From Galaxea fascicularis (taxonomy: Eukaryota; Cnidaria; Anthozoa; Scleractinia; Euphylliidae), in the NCBI GenBank assembly GCA_948470475.1, contig OX419339.1, positions 21,243,782 through 21,307,781 on the forward strand: DNA of 64,000 nt. Reading direction: 5' to 3'. Shown piece after piece: positions 13,701 through 25,189 of the stretch (position 1 is its first letter; each line of letters begins with the position of its first letter). The translations under genes were made by a program, and so were the position numbers. Below the pieces are notes generated by a model. The model saw nothing but the letters and a program-made list of their open reading frames with translations, had not been told where the DNA came from and searched no databases.

Positions 13701-16700
13701 TAATCAAGTGTACGTAACAAGAAAACCTCGCTATTTTAGTTCGTCCAAACAGCATTCATCGGCTCAACACGTGAAGTGTGATTAATTTTCAAACAGAAGT
13801 AATTTTTGTGATTAATTTAAACTGAAACTGGAATTTTTATACCCGACATAAACCTCAGCTTCTGTGCACAATACATGTTCAACAGCTGTCCCAAACCAGC
13901 AGGTAAGCTGTAATGTATGCGGCAGCAATTAACGTAACAACCACTGTATAAATATCAGGAACGATATTGACTGGACGAGTTCCTGCAACGGTACTTGAAT
14001 CAGCAGTGACATATTTAAAGTTCTGCCCAAGTGAGTTCCGGTTTCTCAAAATAGTCAGTAGCACACTGATGTGAATAACCTGACTCTGAGCACTGAACCA
14101 AATGAAAACTAAAACCGTACAAGCAGAAAACATTCGAGATTAAATTACATATAAGACGAAAGTAATGCGGGTGTCAAGAAAAGGACTCAGCTTGTCATAA
14201 CGATGTTTGAATTCATTACTTTGCCAAAAGATTCAATTCTTTCAACACAGGTATATTTAATCAACAACTATTTAAACACAGTGAATCAGCAGTTGATTAA
14301 TGCAAGTATCACGTTCTTGTATAATATCAGTGAATTAAAAATCTGCTACTAAATCATTACTTAATATTATTAATCATTTGTTTTGGCAATGAAACCATGG
14401 AAATAGCTACCCAACAATAGAGAAAACAAAACCACAACATTTCCAGCACTTGACTTCCAAAAGAAATTATCATATAGGTCAACAAACGAGCAGAGGTGAT
14501 GGATAACATTTATTAACAGCCAATAAGTCAACATCTACAAAAAGTTAAAATAAGTATCCTGTATATTGAAAATGTTTTTCACCAATGCTTTTGTTCTGGC
14601 ACTCAAATTAACAGAGATATCAAGGGATACATTTGAAGCTGTGGCTCTGAGAGATTCACTGTCATTAACAAACCTCTGAAATAAAGAACTTAAGGGAAAT
14701 GGTTGAAAATAGCAGACAGTTCTTTGTAAGTACATTAAATAAAAATATATAAATAATATGCCTAATTGTAAGCTAACATGTGACAGTCATGTATTCTGAT
14801 GTATGGACACATGACACTCTTGATCCTCTTTCAAAAAATATCAATGCAAATTAGGCAAAATCATCAGATAACATTTTCAGATTATTTAATCACCATTCAA
14901 TTTCTCATCTTCAAGACTTTAAACAACTTTATAGTAAAACACTGTTTTCAATTATAAGACCTGGGGTAGTGAATGGTCTTCCAAATAGTAAGAGTCTCAA
15001 AAAGTCATCTCACAATTTGTTTACAGACCCAAACATGGCCCAAAGCTTGCAAAAAAAACAACAACAAAAAACAAAAAAATAGGTGGTCTTGAAAGGTTGT
15101 TAAATTACTGTCACATCCCCCCCCCCCCCCCACCCTCCTGAACCCTAACATCAGCCAATATTTATTTCTTTAATATGTGTTTTGTAGCAAAAATTATTTT
15201 TGGATTACCGTCAGCTACATTACAAAACAAAGCCCCTCTGAATTAACTTGAGATAAAATGGCTATAACTTGAATATGGAAATGAACCTACCTGGCAGAGA
15301 AGCTACACCACTATGGAGCAACTCAAAGTTCACATCAAAAGCATTTAATGGCTTCTCAATAAAGATGGATTGACGGCTGAGTTTCAAACTTTTCTCTAAG
15401 CTTTCTTTCTCAATCACTGTATATTAAATATAAAAGCAAGTAAAAAAAATTATTATTAAGATCATCTCATGTGAGCAGAACCTAAAAAAAAGTCTGCAAA
15501 ATTTGGAAAAAAGAGCACATCAAAAACCACAAAGGCTGACTGACTTGAACGGCTGAAGGTACAATAGTCACTTTAATATAAAAAATCCATAATGTTGACA
15601 AGATGTCAACTTGCAAACAAGGAACAGCAACAAAAAAAGCAACTTCCTAAATGATATAAACTACAGGACACTTGTTTGAAAACACTTTGAACAGAGTTTC
15701 AAGATGTGCAAGTCAAAACCATATTAAAGATTCAATGTGTCATCTTAAGGCCATTCCCTAGAAATAAAAGTTGCAATAGATTTTATTTGAAAATTTACTA
15801 GGTGGTTGTCAACATCAAGGACATCAAAGAAATGCGATAAAAAGAGGGAGTCCCTATGTCCGTTTTCATGCTTTTAGGCATTAGTTTATGCCTACTTTGG
15901 TGAATTGTTAGCACAGTTGGAGATAGCCGGAAGTTGTCTGAGACTCTAATAATTTACATAAACAGAAAAGAAGAACTTGAATAGAGGTTTTATTTTGTCA
16001 AAAGCACATCATGGTTGAAGTATGACCGATCAAAGGTGAAGAAAAAAATGAACTAATGAAAGATCAGTCATGTTTTTTGTATCTGTGCTCCACCATTGAG
16101 GTTTCAATAGCGTCATCATAAAAGAGATGTTCTGTGAATAATGAAAACCTGGACAATAAAAACTTCTTCAAATAGGCCATTTCCGAGTTCATGTCTGCCT
16201 CCTCTTCAAAGTGCAAAGTTTTTGTGATGGTAATTAGTTCTACTTTACATATGAATGAAAACTAATTTTCATAACAAAAACTTCGCACTTAGACTTGCTT
16301 TGAAGAGGAGGCAGACATGAACTCGGAAATGGCCTTTTTGGATATGTCAAGGAGACTTGCATTTTCTTTCACTATGAGAAATAAAAAGCATAGGTCCCCA
16401 TACTCTGGCAGAAAATCACCATTTACTTATTTCTAAGAGACCAATTCTTCAGAAAACCTGCAGTGTTTTCAACATGCACACGTTCGTGCACACGCAGTTG
16501 ACACAAGAAATTATGTACAGTAAGGATGTGCAAATTACAATTCAGAGGAATTACCTTAAGACAGGGGTGGGATTGACTGACTCACAAAGGTTAAATACAA
16601 GAGAGCAGACATTCACTCACCCTTGAATTGTTTAACACTGATGTTTCCAGTTTCAGACATGAGGTATCTCCATGGCCTTCTCTCCAGTCCCCTCTTGGTG

Positions 16701-19700
16701 TTGATAACACAGTTCAGAAATAAGAACCGTCCTTGCATCTCTGTTCTCATCTTGTCAGACCAGTCTTTCTTCCACATCACAGGAAAATCCTCCACCTCTA
16801 AAGGCAAGGAGCGTATATTACCAGCATCATGATATTTGATAATAAGGTGACCAGGAACAGCATAACTTGTATTAATATAGAAGTCTCCTTTGTGAAGAGT
16901 GTTGTCAAGCTTTCCAAAGTGAATAACACTACTGACAAATTTCTTGTAATATGGAACCCAGGCATCATCAGGCTTGTCATTCCCAGAGAAAAAAATCTGA
17001 AAACAACGAAAATTCGTTTTTCAGACAAATTGAGTTTTAATTGCTATGCATTCAAATATCACCTCAACTGTCTGATACACTTTTTCTGACAAGTTAGCAA
17101 ACAAAGTCAAATAAAGAATTAATCAAAATCATTCCTAAAAATCAACCCTCTGTTTGGCATTGATCATCTGTGCTAATACTATATGAATAAGTAATGTTAG
17201 TGAGAAGGACTCTGCACTTTTGACATTATTACTGGATTTGTATTAACAAGGGAGGTTCTTTGGGAGAAAAAAGATGTAAATCACAATGTGTGGTCATAGG
17301 AAATATTTACATCCAATGCAAAACAGTTCACTTGACAATCCAAGGGAAGGGGGGAGGGGTGTCAAAAGCCAGACATTTTACAGTAGGAAATATAACTGAA
17401 ATTTTCTACAGGGGTGGGGCTTCAAACCAAAAGCCTTCCACATGGGTAGCTTTAAAGATAAATTATTTTCAGGAGCATCAGAATGCTAGCCAATGCATTC
17501 TTAGTGAGGAGACGTTGTACACAACAAGCACTTTCATGTTACTGTGAAGATAAAACTACCTCTGCTGATGACTTGATGTCCTTAAGCAGTGCTAAAACAG
17601 GCTCAAGATATTCTTGAATGAAATTCTTCACATTTCCTTCATAGTTGGTTTCCAAAAGATTCTCCAGATGTGGAATTTGAGAACCAAACAAGAATTCCTG
17701 GCACAAGGATTGCCAGTCCCAATCATTGTCCTCTTCCTTAAAGACACAATAATATCAATGGTTATCAAAAGTGTGTTACCCTTGCGAGAACTACTTCAGC
17801 TACTCTTGTGTACTAATCTTAATATAGTATGATCATTATGCTGTATTAGGAGACTAGGTCAATAACACATTAAGACTTTTCCATGAACATAAATATTTGC
17901 TATCCGTCAAGGATAGTTAATTAGACCTCTAGCCCTACCAAACAATTGAGTACTACTATGTAAAGCACATGAGGGTCACATTCTTCAAACTGCCTGCAGC
18001 CAGCAATTCAGGCTGATTTTTTAATGAATACGTCAGAAGCCTCTGACAGCTGATAAAGATTAGTAAGAATATTTCAAAGTTGTAGCCAAGCTTACCATGC
18101 CACAATAAAATTATTGCAAGTTTGGTTCTTGTATAATTGAGGTTTTGTTACAATTATTTATTCAATACAATATGATACAATACAAACATACTTCATTTGT
18201 CCCAAAACAGCTTTTGAGAATAAACGTACAATTAAAATAAAAGCTATGTACAAGTGATAAAGGTCAAAATAGTGTACCAACAAATCAAGCTAGCCTAATG
18301 TATGAGCAAGACTCTAAACATTTTAAAAGTAAATCTTTCTTTCAGCAACATTTAAAGTCTATGAACTTATGAGCATTGTCTAAGGAATTCCAAACTTTAA
18401 CAGTTCTGAAATAGAAGGTGTTTTGTGTTGTGGCAGTTCTTTATAAGGGAATATGTAACTTCTGGGAGTTCCTAGTTGTGCAATTACAGATGCTACAACA
18501 AGTTGCACAAATACTTGAGACACTGTGCATCATTTTGGTCTTTAATGATCTTTCCATGGTCTTAAGCTTTCTCTCCCCTCTTGTCAAAGTTGGTAACAGT
18601 GGAACACCATGCTCGAAATTTTGAGGAACAACTTTGAAAGGGGGAGAGAGAGGGGCTGTGTGTTGTACCACACAGATTTCTTAGCAGCAGTGTTTTAGAG
18701 AAAGAAAAGACATTTTTCACTGTGAATGTGTCAACAATTTTGCAACTGGTTGTAGCTACATGTATTTGGATATATTTACAAAATAAGGGGTCCAGTGCAC
18801 ACCCAGTCATACATTTAAAGGCCATTATCAAATGGCAATAGTATAGCTGCATTTGTACTGGTAGCCACTTCAAGTCTTTAAGGATGGAGGAAAAATGATA
18901 ACATTTCCTTGAGCTGCTAACAATGAGGGTTGCACATTTCTGCACAGCTCGCATCCTATTAAGATTGTGGTCAGGGGTGTTGCTCCAGACATTACAACAG
19001 TAGTATAACTTGCTGAAGACCAAAGCATTGATTACATCTACATCTACATCTACATGTTTTTCAGCACTCGGCAAAGTCCCATTGACTTATGGCTGTTATG
19101 CGTGTGGCCTCATACACCATAAGCCTTTTAGAGACATCAACGCCAAGCCGGCCACTTGCTGAATAGAACAGGTCAGCACTAGGGGTGGTCACAGCCAGGG
19201 TTCGTTACGTCCCTAGTGGTTCTTTAACGTCCCACAGAATTAATTGTGAAGTGTTGTGAGACGGGACCTCCGGCTTATCGTCCTTATCCGAGAAGACTAG
19301 AAAGTCTAACCACTTGCAGATGTCATTGCAAAGGAAGCACTTTCTCCTCAGTTATTTAAAGACCCTGAGTGTTGGTCCGGCCGGGGCTTGAACCCACGAC
19401 CTCCCGCACGGTAGTCCGGCACTCTAACAACTGAGCCAACCGGTCGGCAGTTACGATGGTTAACATATTCATATTAAAAGCGTGTTTAACTTGATTGATC
19501 TGTCCCAAGTGTGCCATGCAGCTAGACACTGTTGAAGCAACATGATCATCAAATGTCAGGCTGGAGTCAAGAAGAACTCCTACATCCTTAGCAGAACCAG
19601 CCGGTATGATTTGCTTTTCCCATCACAGTAAAATGGAAGTCATCTGCTTTATTAACCATCACTCTACTGCCAAAGACAATGAGTTAAGTTTTATCAGGAT

Positions 19701-22700
19701 TTATAAGGAGTTGATTTCTGAAGGCCCAGTTACTGATTCTGCATAAATCCTTGTTTAATTTATCAACAGCATTTGCCTTGTACTGAAGCTTAAAATTTAG
19801 TAGCAATTTAGTATCATCTATGTAACACTGGATGAGGCTGTGTTGTGGAATACTTGGAAGTATTTGGTGTATATGCTAAATAGCAGTGGGCCCAGAATAC
19901 TACCTTGAGGCACTCGACAGGTCACAGGGAGATGATCTGAGATAGCACTATCGATTTTAACAACTTGGTAACATGAGTGAAGGTAACTATGAAACCACTT
20001 GATGACAGGAGTTGACAGTCTGACATCCTAGAGCTTAGTCACTAAGATTTCATGATTAATCCTATCAAATGCTTCACTCATATCAAGTAGCATTAAGTGG
20101 CAGATAGCTGTTTCTTGTCCCTGACTTCAAGGATAGTGTCTGTTGTTCATATGATGGATGTCTCAGTAGACTTACACTTCTTACTTCCGCACTGCTTGGG
20201 TGTCAAATGTTGGCTTGCTGTTAAATATGATATTAGCTGGTCTTGGGCAACTCTCTCACAGATCTTTGAAAACACAGGCAGCAGTGAAGGTCTATTATTG
20301 TTGGGAATTTCCAGGTCACCATTCAAAATCATTAAAAATCAAAGGCATTTTGTTAGTTACAGTACAGCTGACTCCATAGTCTTGAATAAAATTTTCCGAT
20401 TCCAATTCAACCCCTCCCTGACAACTTAAAAATTTACACACTGCTTTGAATAGGAAACAAGCTTTCATTTAATTGCTACATCAGTTACAGAAAAGTTACA
20501 AAAGTACAAAAATTAGATAATTATCCAATTGAGAACACTTAAAAAGCCCATGTTCAGTTAGTTGGTGCAATAGCTTTATGGTCAAATGGGATCATAAAAC
20601 AAAATATCCCAATACTTATGGCATGGCGTACGGCAAGCAATATTGAATATAATACCTGCTTCAATTATTTTGCCCTCCTTTGAATGACTGCCCCCTTTTG
20701 GTTCCCAACGTTTTTTTTACTCTTACATAAGCATTTCAAACTAGAGTCAGTCTCCAGTTCCATAATAGCAAAAAATTTAGGAACCCTGAAAACGGGCTTT
20801 TAACCAGACATTGGAAACTGGCCATCCAGGAGGCCTGTCTTCCCATAAAAGTATAAAAGGTTAAATGAATTTTCCTTGAATTTCTTGTAAAAGTGGCTGT
20901 CCACAGGATGCCTGGACACCGTTCTGGCTAAAACCCTGCCTGAGATCCAAATTTCCATCACAGTTTGAGACTGCTGACCTTAAATTGCTTTTGACATTCT
21001 CTATGAAGGTTTCAGAGATCTTTTTTTTTTGTCCCAATGAGGTCATTTTTTTAAGATATAAAAACAGTCAGGGGTTTCATTAGAAGCCGGCAATCAGTGA
21101 AAACCGCTGCCTACTTTGTCTAGATTTCACTAATTAAAAATGATTTTAAAAAATTAATCAGGTTGCTGCTTACTTTAGCTAGCTCAGTATGCTATTTGAA
21201 AAATTATTGAAACCCCTGAACAGTTCTGTTAATTTTTTTGTTTTTGTTTTTCATTGACCAAATACCAATGCAAATTAATGCAAAATAAACAAATATTGTC
21301 CATCCTCAGTTGAATCATCCTACAAACCAGTTTCTCGAGGAAAAAAAACACATTTATGACAGCCCTGGTCAGTTGGTATTAGTACAGACACCAAAGGGAC
21401 ACACAAAAGAGTCCATATTATTATCAGGGTGTCAATACCGACCTTTAGCAAAGACAACGAGAACGTGAACGTCGCCGACCGGAAGTCAAGAAATCAACAA
21501 TAGGCGGTACTGCGCATGTCTGCATGTCTACAACTCGTCGTCCACATGTCGTTCAGGACGCCATTTCAGGGCATTTCACGTTGTGCGGTGAACGTGAGTA
21601 TTTTCTGTAATGTTTTCACATGTTTTGTTACTTTCCTCTGACAGTATGTGGATTTCTTAACACGTTTGGCTTCTTGAAAGATTTTAGAAGAACCAAGACT
21701 TGTTTCTGCGAGTTGCAATGAAAATAAACTCAGTTTTCTATCGCTTTGCAGATCTTCCCTTACGGTCTTGGATCCTTACCACGAAAAGATGTTTCATTTT
21801 CAGTTTATTTGTTTTGCCATTTTACATACACCACATATTATGCAAAATAAAATAAGGCAAGGAGACACAAAAAAAGCAGTGCTTATAAACATGTGCCTCC
21901 CCATGATAAAAAACACATTACTAGAGATCTGTAAAGGCGAACCGAATAACTTAACAACAGATGGAATAAGGCAAGTCTTTGTTTAGAATTGCAGTTTCTG
22001 TTGTATTCTAAATGTTTCTACATTTGAAAACAAAAACATGCGGTAAACTAAAAGATCACAATCACTCAATTATTGTTTACTATCTTATCGCTGTCGGCTA
22101 AACTTCAGAATACCTGGCCACTTATTTGCATGTGAATAGTGTGTATTGTTATCTGTCTTGTCCTGATGCCTTTTTCGCATGAGGATCTAACTTTTGTAAA
22201 GCAATCTTGTGATAAAATTTAGCTGGGGTTTGATGCTGGCATAAATAGTTCTCGCACTTACTGGTTAGATTCTTGCATAAACAATGTAAATTTCTCGCTC
22301 AATCCAGTTTCACTTGGTAATCTTTCCCGACATTTGTACGCAAAGAAGGCTTGATAATTTTGCTGGATTCTGCATAAACCATTGCTTTAAAAGAAACCAT
22401 TTTCGAAAAAGTTTGTGATTATTCTCAACTTTGTTTCAGTCTTCGTTCACCACGTCTCAACCCGCTAAAGCTTTTATTTTTCCCGCAGTGAATGAAGGTC
22501 TTCACCCAGTACCCTAACTGATATAGATGTCGACATTCACGTTCTCGTCCTCTTTGCTAAAGGTCCGTAATATTAAACCAGCATTCAGAAAAAATGTGGC
22601 AGGCACATTTTATCAATGCAAAGACTTATGCATAATATTTTAAAAGCATGAATGATATGATGTTAATTGTCTTGAATTTGCATTAAGTTTACATACAATG

Positions 22701-24370
22701 CACAAAAACAGTGTCTGTAAAGCAGGGTTAACTTTGTAGAGGTTTATTGCTTGGACTAAAGATTCCATTGTCCACATTAACTGGTGTCTGTATTAGTGGG
22801 CTTATGAATGAGAAAAATAATATAGGAGCTACTTGTCTGGGCAAACAAATAAACTGTCCATAATAAGTGAAAGCCTTTAAATTGGGTGGAGGTTCCACTG
22901 TATATTTTGAAAATGATACCGACCATATAAGGCGCATTTACTCTACAGAAAAAATGGGTCCAGACCCCGTCAAAAAAGTAGTATGGACCCATAATTCTTG
23001 TAAAGAAATACTGGAGTTTCCACAGGGCCATAGGTGCCATAGGGACTAAACTTTTGACACAGGTGACCACTTTGAAAAACAAAAAGCTTAGGGGGATATT
23101 TTGTAAATTAAAATACAAATTAAGTCAGAGACATTAAAGCCAAATTCCACCAACCAATAACTCACTGGTAAAACTAAAAACTAAACTGCTACACCTGTTT
23201 AGCAGAGCTCCACACATTGAAGGCATGTGCACATTGCTCCATAACTAAAAAAAATATTAAAGCCATCTTGCTCACCAAGTTTGGTTGTCCCATAACCATA
23301 CATCTGTCCATACATCTATATGCACATAAATCCACACCACAGGACAACCAGCCCTCTTGCAAATAGTTTAGACTAATTTTGCTATGGCTTATTCATTGTG
23401 GAATATTGTCATTCATCAGTAAACTGGGGAATTGTTATTTGTGAATGCTATTCAACTATATGCAGACTTTAAAGGCCCACATTCACTTAATAGGCTTTGC
23501 AAACATTTGTTTGTTTTGAAAAGGTCCTTTTGTTGAAGCATGTAATCTGATTGGCTAGATCTCCATGTGGCGGAGTTTTCTTATACAGAAATTGTACCTC
23601 GGTACACAATGCATCTTGGGTGAATGTGGGCCTTTAAATACCAGCGGGAAAAAAAAACCAAATAATTGTAGCGCTCCAAGATAAGCTTACACCGCAAATG
23701 AATGAAATTATTATGGAAATCACGTTTGGTGGCCCATGAAAACAAAGGGAGGACATTTTAATTCACATTCTTATTTCTGAGAAAAAAATTATAGCTGTAG
23801 CATTAAGTTCCACAATAAAATAACACACGTTACTTTTAAACACGACTCAAGGGATCAAGTGAAAGGACGACATGCTTGAAAATAGGCTTACATACAATAA
23901 AACGCGCCTAATCCCGTATTTATATTGATAAGCGTTACTTTGGACTGTAGGTATTCACACAAAATAATAATGCATATGCTCCCTTGACGTTTCTTTCGAG
24001 TTTACAACAAAAGGGTCAAGGTGTTTAATTTACTAGAATACTTTTGCATTAATCTAAAACAATACCATTGATTTCTAACAGCAAGTGGCAAAAAAGAGCA
24101 ATCAATGACGAAAAATAATTAAAGAAAAAATGTCTACTGCCATTCTCTGAACATTTGTTCCGCGCAGACAATGATAGACGTAACAATTTTGGAACTAAAA
24201 TAAATACATTGATTCCGTCTTTCCCTTCCATGACGGTCCTTTCTTTTTTTGAAATTAATAAATTTATAGCAAGGATTATCACAGTTGACGTGCTGATGCA
24301 CGAGACCTTCGAATCCTGACGCTGAAACGTCGTAATAAACCAGTGTTCATGATCTTACCTTAAACGACAT
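3965..24370 (-). CDS. PLEKHG4/puratrophin-like RhoGEF, N-terminal SEC14-like part (3' part not in view)
   Basis: Exons (minus strand): possible first 24359-24370 (M-S-F-K), then 17560-17736, 16621-16996, 15291-15416, 9909-10032 and 3965-4070. Every junction has AG/GT borders and phases match throughout, with no internal stop. The chain encodes an acidic start (EEDNDWDWQ), a region with FPVMWKKDWSD and GRFLFLNCVINT, then a SEC14/CRAL-TRIO-like stretch: LPGNRDLRGGPVLMID, ELMRLFMYYFTIPK, GFSVIIDARK. From knowledge of the family, LPG-RD-GGP, a YxxIP-type end and VxxDAR occur together in the SEC14 region of puratrophin-1/PLEKHG4B/Quattro RhoGEFs, which activate Rho GTPases through a later DH-PH module. 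That module is not in the window, so GEF activity is inferred. Introns are long (up to 6.6 kb) and full of transposon remnants. The first exon is the weak point: it fits by phase and promoter only. A different SEC14-spectrin protein remains possible. Confidence 0.72.
4071..9908 (-). other. intron of the RhoGEF-like gene
   Basis: No exon or RNA gene was recognised between the two SEC14 exons. Short open frames here (for example around 6580-7070, 7358-7696 and 8591-9079) overlap each other in several frames and lack family motifs. The one recognisable element is the MITE at 7608-7806. Confidence 0.5.
7608..7806. mobile_element. MITE with TTA target duplication
   Basis: The ends AGCCTGGTTCA and TGAACCAGGCC are inverted repeats. 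The flanks 7605-7607 and 7807-7809 are both TTA, as expected for PIF/Harbinger-type insertions. There is no coding content, and it sits in a RhoGEF intron. A short internal ACATAACGACAT/ATGTCATT pairing extends the ends imperfectly. Confidence 0.65.
10033..15290 (-). other. 5.3-kb intron of the RhoGEF-like gene
   Basis: No exon was recognised. The interval contains an A-rich low-complexity tract (about 10260-10440), the TGTCTC microsatellite at 13225-13266 and a poly-C tract at about 15117-15131. Short open frames near 12012-12436 lack known motifs and are broken in all frames by stops. Confidence 0.5.
13225..13266. repeat. (TGTCTC)n microsatellite
   Basis: About six tandem hexamers of TGTCTC run into a short CT tract. 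Simple repeat in an intron. Confidence 0.9.
16175..16334. mobile_element. MITE with about 45-bp inverted repeats, intronic
   Basis: The arm beginning GGCCATTTCCGAGTTCATGT at 16175 returns as its reverse complement ending at 16334. Pairing continues through the TGCCTCCTCTTCAAAG stretch and on, with gaps, to the AAGTTTTTGT part. The centre is a short AT-rich loop. It is flanked by A/T tracts, so the target duplication cannot be placed. It lies only 287 bp from the 16621-16996 exon of the RhoGEF-like gene. Confidence 0.8.
18125..20345 (-). mobile_element. 5'-truncated CR1/L2-like non-LTR retrotransposon, interrupted by a SINE
   Basis: Read on the minus strand, reverse-transcriptase blocks appear in order: RPSLLPVFSKICERV (about 20300), then LLDMSEAFDRINHEIL (about 20070), then VPQGSILGPLLF (about 19900). 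The C-terminal region follows (INALVFSKLYYCCNVWSN and LKDLKWLPVQ at 18880-19040, then VWNSLDNAHKF near 18380). The catalytic FADD-type block is disrupted, and stops and frameshifts break the frame, so the copy is dead. The 5' endonuclease half is absent, typical of target-primed truncation. The 3'UTR ends in an AATAAATAATTG-like tail near 18140. It lies in the long intron upstream of the 17560-17736 RhoGEF exon. Confidence 0.8.
19030..19448 (-). mobile_element. full-length tRNA-derived SINE nested in the CR1-like element
   Basis: On the minus strand the head (19448 downward) has an A-box-like TGGCTCAGTTG (19428-19438) and a B box GGTTCAAGCCC (about 19384-19394) at normal tRNA spacing. A body of about 300 bp follows, and the 3' tail is a (TGTAGA)n repeat at 19030-19052. 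Retrotransposon coding sequence resumes on both sides (MNMLTI upstream, INALVF downstream), so this SINE inserted after the CR1-like copy. The exact target duplication is unclear. Confidence 0.8.
21438..22567. mobile_element. 1.1-kb terminal-inverted-repeat DNA transposon, non-autonomous
   Basis: ACCTTTAGCAAAG followed by an ACGAGAACGTGAACGTCG-like stretch at the left end is mirrored at the right end (CGACATTCACGTTCTCGTCC, then CTTTGCTAAAGGT). CCG flanks both ends (21438-21440 and 22565-22567), readable as a 3-bp target duplication. Alternatively CCG belongs to the repeat and TA is the target. The interior has no transposase motifs; the only open frame (21768-21986) is unrecognised. It lies in the first intron of the RhoGEF-like gene. 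Confidence 0.7.
23473..23633. mobile_element. short MITE with TTAA borders
   Basis: The ends AGGCCCACATTCAC and GTGAATGTGGGCCT are inverted repeats. TTAA stands at both borders (23469-23472 and 23634-23637), as in piggyBac- or Kolobok-type targets. Non-coding. Confidence 0.7.
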
Positions 24371-24494
24371 TGGCCAAGTTTTGTCTCATGAATCAAAACT
24401 TCGAATGATACGTTGGGTTGGTGAGTATTTCAGCTCATTTCTGGATCATTTTTAGCATCAAACCGTTCCTTATTGGTCTAGGGAGTTCATAACA

Positions 24495-24511
24495 CACTTC
24501 CGCCATATTGG
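24495..24511 (-). promoter_or_regulatory. ETS/YY1 composite promoter motif upstream of the RhoGEF-like gene
   Basis: On the minus strand this reads CCAATATGGCGGAAGTG: a YY1-type ATGGCGG core joined to an ETS-type CGGAAGTG. Such composites often sit at TATA-less start sites in animals. It stands about 125 bp upstream of the proposed ATG at 24370, in the right orientation. Binding is inferred from motif shape only. Confidence 0.45.
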
Positions 24512-24703
24512 ATTATGCGCATGACTTCTTTTCCGTTCAAATATACCCCTCTCCTCCCAGACGACCCCCCCATGACTGGACGACAGTGGACGGTGGACTG
24601 TACTTTGATCAGACTAGGACTTGACACAAGTTCACAGCACCGTACTCCCAACCAATCATCCATGTCGTACGTACTCAGAGGGATGTTCCAAGGCACTCTT
24701 TTA

Positions 24704-24869
24704 AGGCCGATTTACACGGTACGATTTTTGCTTACGACTGTTGCATGCAACTTCTGTAGCGCGCGCTGCTCACGCCATGCAAAAAACATTCAAAACGGCA
24801 CAACTTTGTTCTACGTTGTGTCGCATACGCCATAACGTGCGCGACAAATCGTACAGTGTAAATCGGCCC
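24704..24869. mobile_element. MITE with TTA target duplication
   Basis: GGCCGATTTACAC...TACGATTT at the left matches AAATCGTAC...TGTAAATCGGCC at the right in inverted orientation. TTA flanks both sides (24701-24703 and 24870-24872). The interior is GC-richer and non-coding. It sits about 200 bp upstream of the proposed RhoGEF promoter motif. Confidence 0.75.
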
Positions 24870-25189
24870 TTAGAGTTCCATCGATTTTGTGACCCGATTT
24901 GTTTTTTGTTTTTCTTTTTTCGTCAGGCACCGCGCCAGGGGGAAGGCCGGGGGGCCCAGGAGCCCCCACGTTTGTGAAAAAGTTATCTATTTAGTCAAAT
25001 ACACTTCAAAAATGAAAAGTAATTTCACGGGATTAAAGTGCTTGGCTACAGCTGGCCGACCTGGCGGGAAAAAAAATCGAAATTTATGACTGTTCCTTTA
25101 ACCATTATTTTTTGGAATTAGCCCCTCCCCTCAAAGAGGTGGGTGCGGCCCCCACACTTTAAAAACAGCTCCCCGAGCCCTGTTCGTTT

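Noticed and set aside
16623..17089. Plus-strand frames of 69-86 residues.
   Set aside because: They are the antisense of the 16621-16996 RhoGEF exon.
19384..19448. Intact tRNA gene.
   Set aside because: Box A and B are present but arms do not all pair and a SINE body with TGTAGA tail follows; it is a SINE head.
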